Shown here: positions 46,683 through 55,829 of the stretch, in pieces
How positions within the stretch are numbered: the stretch's first letter is position 1
How the letters are laid out: every line of letters starts with the position of its first letter
Assembly: GCA_963819735.1 (NCBI GenBank)
Contig: CAWFXC010000005.1
Coordinates: forward strand, 1,049,377-1,113,376
DNA from: CAWFXC01 sp963819735
GTDB lineage: Bacteria; Actinomycetota; Acidimicrobiia; IMCC26256; DASPTH01
Reading direction: 5' to 3'
Length of the DNA: 64,000 nt
Made by a program: the position numbers and the translations under genes
The notes under the pieces: model-generated
What the model was told of the DNA's origin: nothing
What the model saw: only the letters and a program-made list of their open reading frames with translations
Database searches by the model: none

Positions 46683-47622
46683 CGCGCCCGTGCGCCGCGG
46701 GCCGGCGGTCGTGGCCCTCGGTGGGGGTCACGGCCTGGCGATGACGCTGCGCGCGGCGCGCGAGTACGCGGGTTCCATCACCGCGATCGTCAGCGTCGCC
46801 GACGACGGTGGTTCGTCGGGGCGCCTGCGGCGCGACCTCGGCGTCCCCCCGCCAGGCGACATCCGCCGGTGCCTGGTCGCGCTCGCCGCCGACGACACCG
46901 TCTGGTCGGCCGCGTTCGAGCACCGGTTCTCGGAGGGAGAGCTCGAGGGCCACGCGCTGGGCAACCTCGTGCTCGTCGGCCTGGCCGAGACGCTCGGGAG
47001 CTTTCCGGCCGCACTCGACGAGGCCGGCCGGCTGCTCGGGAGCGTGGGCCGCGTGCTGCCGGCGACCACCGACCCCGTCGTGCTGAAGGCCGAAGTCGCG
47101 GCCCGCCCCGGGAGCGACGGGGTGAAGTCGCAGGTCGAGGGCCAGGTCGAAGGCCAGGTGGCGGTGGCCAACTGCCACGGCATCCTCCGGGTCGCCCTGG
47201 TGCCCGCCGACGCCCGTCCGCCGGCCGACGCGGTCACCGCGATCCTCGAAGCCGACCAGGTCGTCATGGCTCCGGGCTCGCTGTTCACCAGCGTGATGCC
47301 GGTGCTGTGCGTCGAGGAGCTCCGCGCCGCAATTGCGTCGACATCGGGGCAAGTGGTGCAGGTCTGCAATCTTCGTCCCCAGGCGCCCGAGACCACGGGG
47401 CTCGACGGCACCGACCACCTCGAGGCGGTGCTGGCCCACGGCGCCAGGGTCGACACCCTGCTCTACCAGGCCGGGTCGCCATCGGTGGCCGGCGCACTCA
47501 CGGTCGACCCCGATCGGGTGCGCGCCCGGGGGGTCGAACCGGTCGGGGCGGCGGTCGCCCGGGCCGACGGTCTCGCTCACGATCCCCGACAACTGGCGAA
47601 GGCGCTCCACGCTCTGCTGTAG
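46675..47622 (+). CDS. yvcK: Gluconeogenesis factor YvcK/CuvA-like
   Basis: A 315-aa 2-phospho-L-lactate transferase-fold protein: VVALGGGHGLAMTLRAAR, SVADDGGSSGRLRRDLGV, PPGDIRRCLVALA, GNLVLVGLAE, and MAPGSLFTSVMPVLCVEEL. Needed for cell-wall homeostasis and growth on gluconeogenic carbon in relatives; UDP-GlcNAc is the known ligand in Firmicutes. whiA normally follows; here gap starts 27 bp later. Confidence 0.93.
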   Translation: MPSAPVRRGPAVVALGGGHGLAMTLRAAREYAGSITAIVSVADDGGSSGRLRRDLGVPPPGDIRRCLVALAADDTVWSAAFEHRFSEGELEGHALGNLVLVGLAETLGSFPAALDEAGRLLGSVGRVLPATTDPVVLKAEVAARPGSDGVKSQVEGQVEGQVAVANCHGILRVALVPADARPPADAVTAILEADQVVMAPGSLFTSVMPVLCVEELRAAIASTSGQVVQVCNLRPQAPETTGLDGTDHLEAVLAHGARVDTLLYQAGSPSVAGALTVDPDRVRARGVEPVGAAVARADGLAHDPRQLAKALHALL

Positions 47623-47649
47623 TCCGGGTCTCAATCCAGGGAGGATGTC

Positions 47650-48678
47650 ATGTCGGTACGGGTCGGAATCAATGGCTTCGGGCGCATCGGGCGGTCGTTC
47701 ACGCGGGCGCTGCTGAGCCGGGGCGCCGATGCCGGTGTCGAGCTGGTGGCGGTGAACGACCCCATGGGCGACAGCCACACGGTCGCCTTCCTCCTCAAGC
47801 ACGACTCGGTCGGCGGCACCTTGGCCAACGACATCCGGGGGACGGATCAGGGCTTCACCGTCGACGGGCGGGAGATCCGCAAGCTCGAGGTGATGGACCC
47901 GGCCGAGATCCCGTGGACCGATCACGGCGTCGACGTCGTCATCGAGTCGACCGGGATCTTCACCGCCCGGGAGAAGGCGGCCGGCCACCTCGGCGGCAGC
48001 GTCGAGCGCGTGATCATCTCCGCGCCGAGCGGCGACGCCGACGCCACGATCTGCATGGGGGTGAACGACGCGGTCTACGACCCGGCGCAGCACACGGTGA
48101 TTTCGAACGCGTCGTGCACCACCAACTGCCTCGCGCCGCTGGCCAAGGTGCTCAACGACTCGTTCGGTCTCGAACAGGGTCTGATGACCACCGTGCACGC
48201 CTACACCAGCGACCAGTCGCTGCAGGATCTCGCCAAGGCCACGCGGAGTGGCAAGCCCGACCTCCGGCGCATGCGCGCCGCCGCGCTGTCGATCATCCCC
48301 AGCAGCACCGGCGCGGCGAAGGCCATCGGTCTCGTCCTCCCCGAGTTGAAGGGCAAGCTCAACGGCACGTCGTTGCGCGTGCCGGTGCCGACCGGTTCGA
48401 TCACCGACCTGTCGGCCAACCTCGGACGTGAGGCCACGGTCGAGGAGATCAACAGCGCGTTCGAGGAAGCGGCCAACGACAAGTCGTACCGCGGCGTGCT
48501 CGAGTACTCCGACGAGCCGCTCGTGTCGGCCGACATCGTGGGCAACCCGTCGTCGTGCATCTTCTCGGCCGAGGACACGATGGCGGCGGGCAAGATGATC
48601 AAGGTGCTCGGCTGGTACGACAACGAGTGGGGCTACTCGAACCGCCTCATCGATCTCGTTGCGTTCGTCGGCCAGTAA
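47650..48678 (+). CDS. gap: Glyceraldehyde-3-phosphate dehydrogenase
   Basis: A 342-aa glycolytic enzyme. NAD-binding GINGFGRIGRSFTRAL, catalytic Cys in SNASCTTNCLAP, substrate loop and C-terminal WYDNEWGYSNRLIDL. GGGAGGATGTC upstream gives a clear ribosome site. First gene of gap-pgk-tpiA. Confidence 0.97.
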   Translation: MSVRVGINGFGRIGRSFTRALLSRGADAGVELVAVNDPMGDSHTVAFLLKHDSVGGTLANDIRGTDQGFTVDGREIRKLEVMDPAEIPWTDHGVDVVIESTGIFTAREKAAGHLGGSVERVIISAPSGDADATICMGVNDAVYDPAQHTVISNASCTTNCLAPLAKVLNDSFGLEQGLMTTVHAYTSDQSLQDLAKATRSGKPDLRRMRAAALSIIPSSTGAAKAIGLVLPELKGKLNGTSLRVPVPTGSITDLSANLGREATVEEINSAFEEAANDKSYRGVLEYSDEPLVSADIVGNPSSCIFSAEDTMAAGKMIKVLGWYDNEWGYSNRLIDLVAFVGQ

Positions 48679-48702
48679 CCGGCCTCATTCCGCAACGTAC
48701 CG

Positions 48703-49905
48703 ATGACCAGCGACCTGCCGCGTCCCGGCGACCTCCCGCGCCTCGAAGACCTGGCGCTCCGCCGCGGTCAGCGGGTGCTGGTGCGCATCGATCTCAACGT
48801 GCCCATGCTCGACGGCCACATCGAGGACGACCTGCGCATCACGAGCGCGCTGCCCACCATCGCGTGGTTGCGCGAACGCGGCGCGGTGGTCGTGATCGCC
48901 GGGCATCTCGGGCGACCCAAGGGCAAGCCGGATCCGGTGTTCTCGATGGCTCCGGTCGCCCGGCGGCTGAGTGAGCTGCTCGGCACCGAGGTGTTGCTCG
49001 CCCCGGCAGTGGTCGGTCCACGCGTCGAGCCGATCGTCGCCTCGTCGAGCCCTGGCGACGTCGTGATGGTCGAGAACCTGCGCTTCGAGGCAGGCGAGAC
49101 CGCGAACGATCCTGCGTTCTGCATCAACCTGGCCGAGCTCGGCGACCACTACGTGAACGAGGCGTTCGGGGCGTCGCACCGCGAGCACGCCTCGATCATG
49201 GGTCCACCCGCGGTGCTGCCCCACGCCGGTGGTCGCCTGCTGTTCCGTGAGGTTGAGGTGCTGTCGCGGCTGCTCGAGGGCGCCGGGCACCCGTTCGTCG
49301 CCGTACTCGGTGGCGCCAAGGTGGGCGACAAGCTCGGGGTGATCGACGCCCTGCTCCACCGCTGCGACACCGTGCTCATCGGCGGCGCGATGGCGTTCAC
49401 CTTCCTGCTCGCCCAGAACATTCCGGTCGGCAACTCATTGGTGCAGCCCAGGATGGTCGACGAGTGCCGGCGGTTGCTCGCCACCGGTCGGGTGCAGATC
49501 CCGACCGACTTCGTGATCGCACCCGAAGTCTCCACCACCGCCGGGACGCGCGTGGTCGCGGCCGACGGGATTCCCGACGGCTGGATGGGGCTCGACGTCG
49601 GGCCGACGACCGCCGAGTCGTACGCGGCCGCGGTCGCCGACGCGGCGACGGTGCTCTGGAACGGTCCGATGGGGATGTTCGAGCTCGCGCCGTTCGCCGC
49701 CGGTACCCGCCGCGTCGCGGAGGCAGTGGCGGCATCGCCCGGATTCACCGTGGTCGGCGGGGGAGACAGCGCGGCCGCGATCCGCGAGTTCGGTCTCGCC
49801 GATCACGTCGATCACGTCAGCACGGGCGGCGGCGCGTCGCTCGAATTCATCGAGCAGGGCGATCTTCCCGGCTTGCGGGCACTCAGAGCGAAGGGACCTG
49901 TCTGA
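48703..49905 (+). CDS. pgk: Phosphoglycerate kinase
   Basis: A 400-aa enzyme forming ATP from 1,3-bisphosphoglycerate: RVLVRIDLNVPMLDG, HLGRPKG, NLRFEAGETAND, LGGAKVGDKLGVIDALL, WNGPMGMFE and the ATP-binding GGGDSAAAIREFG. ATG follows the gap stop by 24 bp; the stop overlaps the tpiA ATG by 1 bp. Confidence 0.97.
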   Translation: MTSDLPRPGDLPRLEDLALRRGQRVLVRIDLNVPMLDGHIEDDLRITSALPTIAWLRERGAVVVIAGHLGRPKGKPDPVFSMAPVARRLSELLGTEVLLAPAVVGPRVEPIVASSSPGDVVMVENLRFEAGETANDPAFCINLAELGDHYVNEAFGASHREHASIMGPPAVLPHAGGRLLFREVEVLSRLLEGAGHPFVAVLGGAKVGDKLGVIDALLHRCDTVLIGGAMAFTFLLAQNIPVGNSLVQPRMVDECRRLLATGRVQIPTDFVIAPEVSTTAGTRVVAADGIPDGWMGLDVGPTTAESYAAAVADAATVLWNGPMGMFELAPFAAGTRRVAEAVAASPGFTVVGGGDSAAAIREFGLADHVDHVSTGGGASLEFIEQGDLPGLRALRAKGPV

Positions 49906-50681
49906 TGGCGTCGGAACGCAAACCGATCATCGCCGGCAACTGGAAGATGCACCACGACCACCTCGTGGCGATCCAGGTCGTGCAGAAGTTGTCGTACCGG
50001 CTCGATCCGGCCGACTACGAAGCGTGCGACGTGGTCGTGTGCCCGCCGTTCACCGATGTCCGCACGCTGCAGACGCTGATCGAAGCCGATCGGCTCAAGC
50101 TCCAACTGGGCGCACAGAATTGTCACTGGGAAGACAGCGGCGCGTACACCGGCGAGGTGAGCCCGCCCATGTTGGCGAAGCTCAACGTCGACTACGTGAT
50201 CGTCGGCCACTCCGAGCGTCGTCAGCTGTTCGGTGAGACCGACGAGACGGTCAACCTCAAGGTGAAGGCGGTGATCAAGCACGCGATGACGCCGATCGTG
50301 TGCGTGGGGGAGACGCTCGAGACGCGCGAGGCGGGCGCGACCGCGGAGCACGTCACGGGCCAGACCAACGCCGCGTTCGCCGGCGTGAAGGCCGCTGACG
50401 CGGCGTCATGCATCGTCGCCTACGAACCGATCTGGGCCATCGGCACCGGCCGCAATGCAACGCCCCAGGATGCCAACGAGACCATCGGCGTCATCCGCAG
50501 TGCCCTGCGCGCGCGGTACGACGACGCCACCGCCGACGCGGTGCGCATCCAGTACGGCGGCAGCGTGAAGTCGGGCAACGCCGCCGACCTGATGGCGATG
50601 CCGGAGATCGACGGTGCCCTGGTCGGTGGGGCGTCGCTGGAGCCCGACGAGTTCGCCCGGATCGTCCAGTACCGGCGGTGA
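49905..50681 (+). CDS. tpiA: Triosephosphate isomerase
   Basis: A 258-aa TIM barrel: GNWKMHHDH (catalytic Lys), VGHSERRQLFGE (catalytic His), AYEPIWAIGTG (catalytic Glu and loop 6) and YGGSVKSGNA. ATG 49905 overlaps the pgk TGA. Confidence 0.97.
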   Translation: MASERKPIIAGNWKMHHDHLVAIQVVQKLSYRLDPADYEACDVVVCPPFTDVRTLQTLIEADRLKLQLGAQNCHWEDSGAYTGEVSPPMLAKLNVDYVIVGHSERRQLFGETDETVNLKVKAVIKHAMTPIVCVGETLETREAGATAEHVTGQTNAAFAGVKAADAASCIVAYEPIWAIGTGRNATPQDANETIGVIRSALRARYDDATADAVRIQYGGSVKSGNAADLMAMPEIDGALVGGASLEPDEFARIVQYRR

Positions 50682-50747
50682 GGCTAAAGTTTTCGATTCG
50701 GCCCGTCCGCTGAACCGGAGAAACCCGGGACCAGGAGCCCGCAACCA

Positions 50748-50981
50748 ATGGTCAACATCGTGCTCCTCGTGATCCAGATCGCGGCTTCGCTGACGCTCAT
50801 CTTTCTGATCCTCCTGCACTCCGGGCGAGGCGGCGGTCTCTCCGACATGTTCGGTGGTGGATCACTCGGCGGTTCGATGGCAGGCTCGACGGTGGTCGAA
50901 CGGAACCTCGACCGACTCACCGTGATCACCGGCGTGATCTTCATGTTCACGACCGTGTTGCTCGCGCTCCGCCTCGACTGA
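50748..50981 (+). CDS. secG: Preprotein translocase subunit SecG
   Basis: A 77-aa two-helix protein: helix 1 IVLLVIQIAASLTLIFLILLH, Gly-rich loop GRGGGLSDMFGGGS, helix 2 near VITGVIFMFTTVLLALRL. Accessory SecYEG subunit; secG after tpiA is the actinobacterial arrangement. Confidence 0.93.
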   Translation: MVNIVLLVIQIAASLTLIFLILLHSGRGGGLSDMFGGGSLGGSMAGSTVVERNLDRLTVITGVIFMFTTVLLALRLD

Positions 50982-51115
50982 GCGCGCGGAAATTCTCAAG
51001 TCGGTCCGCGCGCGCGCCGTTTCTGTAACGGGTAGGGCATAATCGTCGCTTCCGACCATCCACCTGATGTGTCGCGTCGGCGATCAGAATCGGCGGCGAA
51101 GGCTGGGGGCCTCCG

Positions 51116-52834
51116 ATGTTTGCTGCAACGACACATATCCGTCGGCGAGTCTTGATCGCGCTCGGGGTGGGGGTGCTGGCCGCGGCCACGCTCACCACCG
51201 TCGCGGCCGCGACGCCCGCGGCCAAAGAGCCGAAGAAGGCGTCACAGGCGATCACGATCGGCGCGGAAGAGTTCCCGCCCGTCCTCAACGACCTGACGGT
51301 GCAGGGGAACGGTGAGTGGACGGCGATCATCGCGGGGCCCGCGCTGGCCCGCGGCTACAAGCTGCTCCCCGACTTCACCTACGAACCGTGGATCTTCAGC
51401 AAGGACTGCGCCGTCACCACGCAGAGCCCCTTCACGGTCGACTGCCAGATCCGCCCCGACGCCAAGTGGTCCGACAACGTCCCGATCACCGCCGACGACT
51501 TCAAGTTCACGTGGCAGACGATCATGGACAAGAAGAACAACGTCGTGACCCGCGCCGGTTACGACCAGATCACCGCGTTCAACATCGTGAGCCCGACCGA
51601 GTTCCAGATGGTGTTCAAGCAGGTGTTCGCCCCGTACCGGGAGCTCTGGGCGGGTACCAGCACCACGGTGCTGCCCCAGCACATCCTCCAGGGCCAGAAC
51701 TTCAACAAGGTCTGGAACAACTGCATCTGCGACCCGAAGACGAAGAAGCCGATCAGCAGCGGGCCGATGATGGTGCAGTCGTTCACGCCCGATCAACAGG
51801 TCACCCTCGTGCCCAACCCGAACTACTGGGGCAAGAAGGCCACCGTCCCGAAGGTCGTGTTCATCCCCGTCACCGACAGCAACGCCGAGCTCAACGCGTT
51901 CCGCGCCGGTGAAGTCGACATGATCTACCCGCAGAACCAGATCGGTCTGGCGCAGCGAATCAAAGCGGTCGCCGGCGCCAAGTACACGTCCGCGCTAGGT
52001 CCGCAGTGGGAGCACTTCGACATGTTGTCGACGGTTCCCGGCCTCGACGACCTCCAGGTGCGCAAGGCGATCGCCACCGCGATGCCCCGCCAACAGATCG
52101 TCGACCGCGTCGTGAAGGACGCCAACCCCGACGCCGCGGTGTTGAACAACACCGAGTACATGGTGAACCAGGCACACTACGTCCCGAACTGGAAGATCTA
52201 TCCGGCGTCCGGCGACATCGCGGCGGCCAAGGCCATCCTCGACGCCGACGGGTGGAAGGTGGGTTCCGACGGCGTGCGGGCGAAGAACGGCGTCAAGCTC
52301 GCCTTCACCATCGGCGCCACTTCGGGGAACCAGGCTCGAGTCCTCGCTGAGCAGATCATGCAGCAGCAGTTCAAGCAGATCGGGGTGAAGCTCACGATCA
52401 AGAACTCACCCGACATCCTCGACATCAACCTGCCCGGGTTCGACTACCAGACCATCATCTACGCCTGGGTCGGCTCACCCGATCCCTACGGCAACAACGT
52501 GATCTGGCTCTCCACCGCCATCCCGGAGCGCTGTTCGCCGAAGGCGGCCAAGGCCGGTTCCTGCGACTACTCCGGCCAGAACTACACCAAGGTCAAGGAC
52601 CCCGCGGTCGATGCGGATCTCAACGCCACCGACCTCGAACCCGACCCGGTGAAGCGCGCCGCGCTGTTCAACGCGGCCGACCTTCAGCTCGCCACCAACA
52701 ACGTCACCTCGATCCCGCTCTTCCAGAAGCCCACGCAACTCGGGTACAAGGCGACGATCGGCGGCGTGCAGGACAACCCGACGCAGGACGGGTTCACCTG
52801 GAACATCGAGGACTGGACCTACACCGGTTCGTAA
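51116..52834 (+). CDS. ABC transporter substrate-binding protein, family 5 (peptide type)
   Basis: A 572-aa exported protein. Arg-rich Sec signal (residues 1-34, hydrophobic VLIALGVGVLAAATL) without a lipobox Cys. The SBP_bac_5 core has ADDFKFTWQTIMD, SSGPMMVQSF, NPNYWGKKATVPKV, FRAGEVDMIYPQ and ASGDIAAAKAILDADGW. A CATAAT hexamer at 51038-51043 could be its -10. First gene of a complete five-gene importer; peptides are the family default, other substrates possible. Confidence 0.92.
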   Translation: MFAATTHIRRRVLIALGVGVLAAATLTTVAAATPAAKEPKKASQAITIGAEEFPPVLNDLTVQGNGEWTAIIAGPALARGYKLLPDFTYEPWIFSKDCAVTTQSPFTVDCQIRPDAKWSDNVPITADDFKFTWQTIMDKKNNVVTRAGYDQITAFNIVSPTEFQMVFKQVFAPYRELWAGTSTTVLPQHILQGQNFNKVWNNCICDPKTKKPISSGPMMVQSFTPDQQVTLVPNPNYWGKKATVPKVVFIPVTDSNAELNAFRAGEVDMIYPQNQIGLAQRIKAVAGAKYTSALGPQWEHFDMLSTVPGLDDLQVRKAIATAMPRQQIVDRVVKDANPDAAVLNNTEYMVNQAHYVPNWKIYPASGDIAAAKAILDADGWKVGSDGVRAKNGVKLAFTIGATSGNQARVLAEQIMQQQFKQIGVKLTIKNSPDILDINLPGFDYQTIIYAWVGSPDPYGNNVIWLSTAIPERCSPKAAKAGSCDYSGQNYTKVKDPAVDADLNATDLEPDPVKRAALFNAADLQLATNNVTSIPLFQKPTQLGYKATIGGVQDNPTQDGFTWNIEDWTYTGS

Positions 52835-52879
52835 CGGGTGCCGCGCCGCGACCGCGGCGCTCGGCTAGAAACAGGCGCG

Positions 52880-53863
52880 GTGATCGCGTACATCGGGCGA
52901 CGTCTATTGGTAGCGATCCCCGTCGTGCTGCTCGCGACGATCGTGGTGTTCATCCTCGTGAGCGCCCGCGGCGACCCGCTCGCGCGGCTGAAGGTCCAGC
53001 CGAACATCTCGCAGCAGACCATCCGCAACCTCGAACACGAGTACCACCTCGACGAGTCGAAGCCCGCGCAGTACGTCGGCTGGCTGGGCGACTTCGTCCG
53101 GGGCGACTGGGGCACGTCGTTCTCCACTGAACGGCCCGTCACCACCATGGTGGGCGAAGCCACCTGGAACACGATCCTCCTGGTGGGAACCGCACTGGTG
53201 CTGTCGGCCGCACTGGCCATGCTCATCGGCGTGGTGAGCGCGGTCCGCCAGTACTCGGCGTTCGATCACGCCGCCACCGGATTCTCGTACTTCGGGTTCT
53301 CGATGCCCGACTTCTTCTTCGGTCTGCTCCTCCAGCTGCTGTTCGTCGTCGTGCTCCGAGAACAGTTCGGGATCCAGCTGTTCTACGTCCAGGGGAAGTA
53401 CTCGGTCGGCCAGGAGGGGAACATCGGCAACCTGCTCCAGCACATGGTGCTTCCCGTGCTCACCCTGATGCTCACCAGCGTCGCCGCATGGAGTCGCTAT
53501 CAACGCGACAGCATGCTCGAAGTGCTCCAGACCGACTACGTGCGTACGGCGCGGGCGAAGGGCGTACCCCGCGGGCAGATCATCCGCCGGCACGCGCTCC
53601 GCAACGCGCTGATTCCGTTCGTCACCGTGGTGGCCATCGACGCCGGCGTTTTGCTCAGTGGCGTGGTGGTCGTCGAACGGATCTTCAGTTGGCCGGGACT
53701 CGGCCTCCTGTTCTTCAACGCCCTCGAGCACTCCGACTATCCCGTGATCCTGGCGTGGATGGCGGTGGCGACGGTGTTCGTCGTGCTCTTCAACCTCGTC
53801 GCCGACGTGCTCTACGGAGTGCTCGATCCGCGTATTCGGGTGGGCGGGGGGTCGGACGTATGA
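52880..53863 (+). CDS. dppB: ABC transporter permease, DppB-type
   Basis: About 327 aa with six helices, starting VIAYIGRRLLVAIPVVLLAT. The cytoplasmic EAA loop DYVRTARAKGVPRGQIIRRH contacts the ATPases. GTG 52880 is used: it gives the standard DppB N-terminus; an in-frame upstream reading adds an unconserved basic stretch. 4-bp overlap with dppC. Confidence 0.93.
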   Translation: MIAYIGRRLLVAIPVVLLATIVVFILVSARGDPLARLKVQPNISQQTIRNLEHEYHLDESKPAQYVGWLGDFVRGDWGTSFSTERPVTTMVGEATWNTILLVGTALVLSAALAMLIGVVSAVRQYSAFDHAATGFSYFGFSMPDFFFGLLLQLLFVVVLREQFGIQLFYVQGKYSVGQEGNIGNLLQHMVLPVLTLMLTSVAAWSRYQRDSMLEVLQTDYVRTARAKGVPRGQIIRRHALRNALIPFVTVVAIDAGVLLSGVVVVERIFSWPGLGLLFFNALEHSDYPVILAWMAVATVFVVLFNLVADVLYGVLDPRIRVGGGSDV

Positions 53864-54831
53864 GCATGCGGGTGGGCGACGAGTCGGGACGCGCCCGGGC
53901 CGACGCGCTCGATGCCGGTATCGCCCTGGGCGAACCGATCGGTACGCCCGACGGCGAGAAGCAATGGAAGGTCGCGCTGCGCCGGTTCCGCCGCCACCGC
54001 ATCGCGATGATCGGGTTCTGCTTCCTGGTCTTCATGTTCATCGCCTGCTTCATCGGCGCGAACTTCGCCCAGGATCCTGACTTCCAGCACCTGGAGCAGC
54101 CGACCTCGGGGCCATCCGCCGCGCACTGGTTCGGCACCGACGAGTTGAGCCGCGACTCGTTCTCGCGGGTGTTGCACGGCGGCCAGATCTCGTTGAAGGT
54201 GGCGTTGGGCGTCGCGTTGCTGAGCACGCTGATCGGCGTCGTCATCGGTGCGCTCGCCGGCTTCTACCGGGGGTGGCTCGATCCACTGCTCATGCGGTTC
54301 ACCGACCTGTGGATCGCCCTGCCCGCGCTGCCGTTCCTCGCCGTCGCGGTCTCCATCGGTACCGTCGACCTCGGGCCGTTCGGATCGATCGACCTGGGCG
54401 GGCCGCTCGGGATCACGTTGCTCCTGTCGTTACTGCTCTGGGGTTCGATCGCGCGGGTTGTACGTGGCGCGACGCTCGCGCTGCGCGAGCGCGAGTTCAT
54501 CGATGCCGCGCGCGCGATCGGCGCGTCGAACACGCGGATCATCACGCGTCACGTGCTGCCCAACTGTCTCGGGCCGATCATCGTGAACGCGACGCTCGTG
54601 GTGGCCGAGGCGATCCTGGTGGAGAGCACGCTGTCGTTCCTCGGGTTCGGGATCCAACCGCCGACTCCCAGCTGGGGCAACCTGCTCTCGAATGCCATCG
54701 CCACCACCGAGGACTACTGGTGGCTCACCGTGTTCCCCGGCGCGGTGATCTTCCTGACCGTGCTCGCGGTCAACTTCGTGGGCGACGGCCTGCGCGACGC
54801 GCTGGATCCCCGTCGGCCGGTGCGGGCATGA
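53860..54831 (+). CDS. dppC: ABC transporter permease, DppC-type
   Basis: A 323-aa permease. The N-terminal OppC helix begins at HRIAMIGFCFLVFMF; HWFGTDELSRDSFSRVLHGG is the DppC hallmark, and the EAA loop is EFIDAARAIGASNTRIITRH. Overlaps dppB and dppD by 4 bp each. Confidence 0.94.
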   Translation: MSMRVGDESGRARADALDAGIALGEPIGTPDGEKQWKVALRRFRRHRIAMIGFCFLVFMFIACFIGANFAQDPDFQHLEQPTSGPSAAHWFGTDELSRDSFSRVLHGGQISLKVALGVALLSTLIGVVIGALAGFYRGWLDPLLMRFTDLWIALPALPFLAVAVSIGTVDLGPFGSIDLGGPLGITLLLSLLLWGSIARVVRGATLALREREFIDAARAIGASNTRIITRHVLPNCLGPIIVNATLVVAEAILVESTLSFLGFGIQPPTPSWGNLLSNAIATTEDYWWLTVFPGAVIFLTVLAVNFVGDGLRDALDPRRPVRA

Positions 54832-55829
54832 CCGGCGCGGTGCCTGCGCTCGCGGTGGAGGGCCTGGGCGCGCAGTTCACCGTGGAGAAGACGGTCATCC
54901 GCGCGGTACAACACGTGTCGTTCACCGTCGACGCGGGGGAGACGCTCGCGATCGTGGGCGAGTCGGGCTCGGGCAAGACGGTCACTGCGCTCTCGATCAT
55001 GGGCCTGATCGAGAAGCCGGGGTCGATCACCGACGGGGAGATCCTCCTGGCCGGGCGGCCTCTCGTCGGACTCGCCGACGACGAGTACCGCAAGATCCGC
55101 GGCCGCGAGATCGCCATGGTGTTCCAAGACCCGATGACGTCGCTCAACCCGGTGCACCGCGTCGGCGACCAGATCGCGGAAGCGATCAGCGTCCACGACG
55201 GCAAGACGTCGCGCCGCGGCGCACGCACCCAGGCCGTCGACATGCTCGAGCGGGTGGGGATCTCGTCGGCCGCGGCCCGCGCCCGCGACTTCCCGCACCA
55301 GATGTCGGGCGGGATGCGCCAGCGCGTGATGATCGCGATGGCGCTCGTCAACCGGCCGCGTGTGCTGATCGCCGACGAACCGACCACGGCGCTCGACGTC
55401 ACCACCCAGGCACAGATCCTGGAGTTGCTCGGCGAGCTGCAGGAGGAGATGGGCCTCGCCCTGGTGATCGTCACGCACGACCTGGGCGTGGTCGCGGGTC
55501 TGGCCGACCGCGTGGTCGTGATGTACGCGGGCCGCGTGGTCGAGGAAGGTCCGGTCGATGCGCTGTTCGCGCACTCCGGTCACCCCTACACCCGCGGCCT
55601 CCTCGCCTCGGTGCCCCGGCGCGACGACGTGCGGGGCGAGTTGGCCGCGATCGGGGGCTCCCCACCGAACCCGGCGAACCTCCCCGCCGGCTGTGCGTTC
55701 CACCCGCGCTGCGCGCTGGCCGAAGAGCGATGTCGCGCCGCGGTGCCGGAGTTGCGGGTGGTCGGTGCCGAACATCGTGCCGCGTGCGTGTTCGCCGAGC
55801 AGCTCACGAGAGGCGAGGTGTCGGTGTGA
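54828..55829 (+). CDS. dppD: ABC transporter ATPase, DppD-type
   Basis: A 333-aa ATPase: Walker A VGESGSGKTVTAL, Q-loop VFQDPMTSLNPV, signature MSGGMRQRVMIAMAL, Walker B VLIADEPTTALDVT, H-loop VTHDLGVVA. The C-terminal oligopeptide extension has the Cys-rich CAFHPRCALAEERC, a likely 4Fe-4S site. Confidence 0.95.
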   Translation: MTGAVPALAVEGLGAQFTVEKTVIRAVQHVSFTVDAGETLAIVGESGSGKTVTALSIMGLIEKPGSITDGEILLAGRPLVGLADDEYRKIRGREIAMVFQDPMTSLNPVHRVGDQIAEAISVHDGKTSRRGARTQAVDMLERVGISSAAARARDFPHQMSGGMRQRVMIAMALVNRPRVLIADEPTTALDVTTQAQILELLGELQEEMGLALVIVTHDLGVVAGLADRVVVMYAGRVVEEGPVDALFAHSGHPYTRGLLASVPRRDDVRGELAAIGGSPPNPANLPAGCAFHPRCALAEERCRAAVPELRVVGAEHRAACVFAEQLTRGEVSV

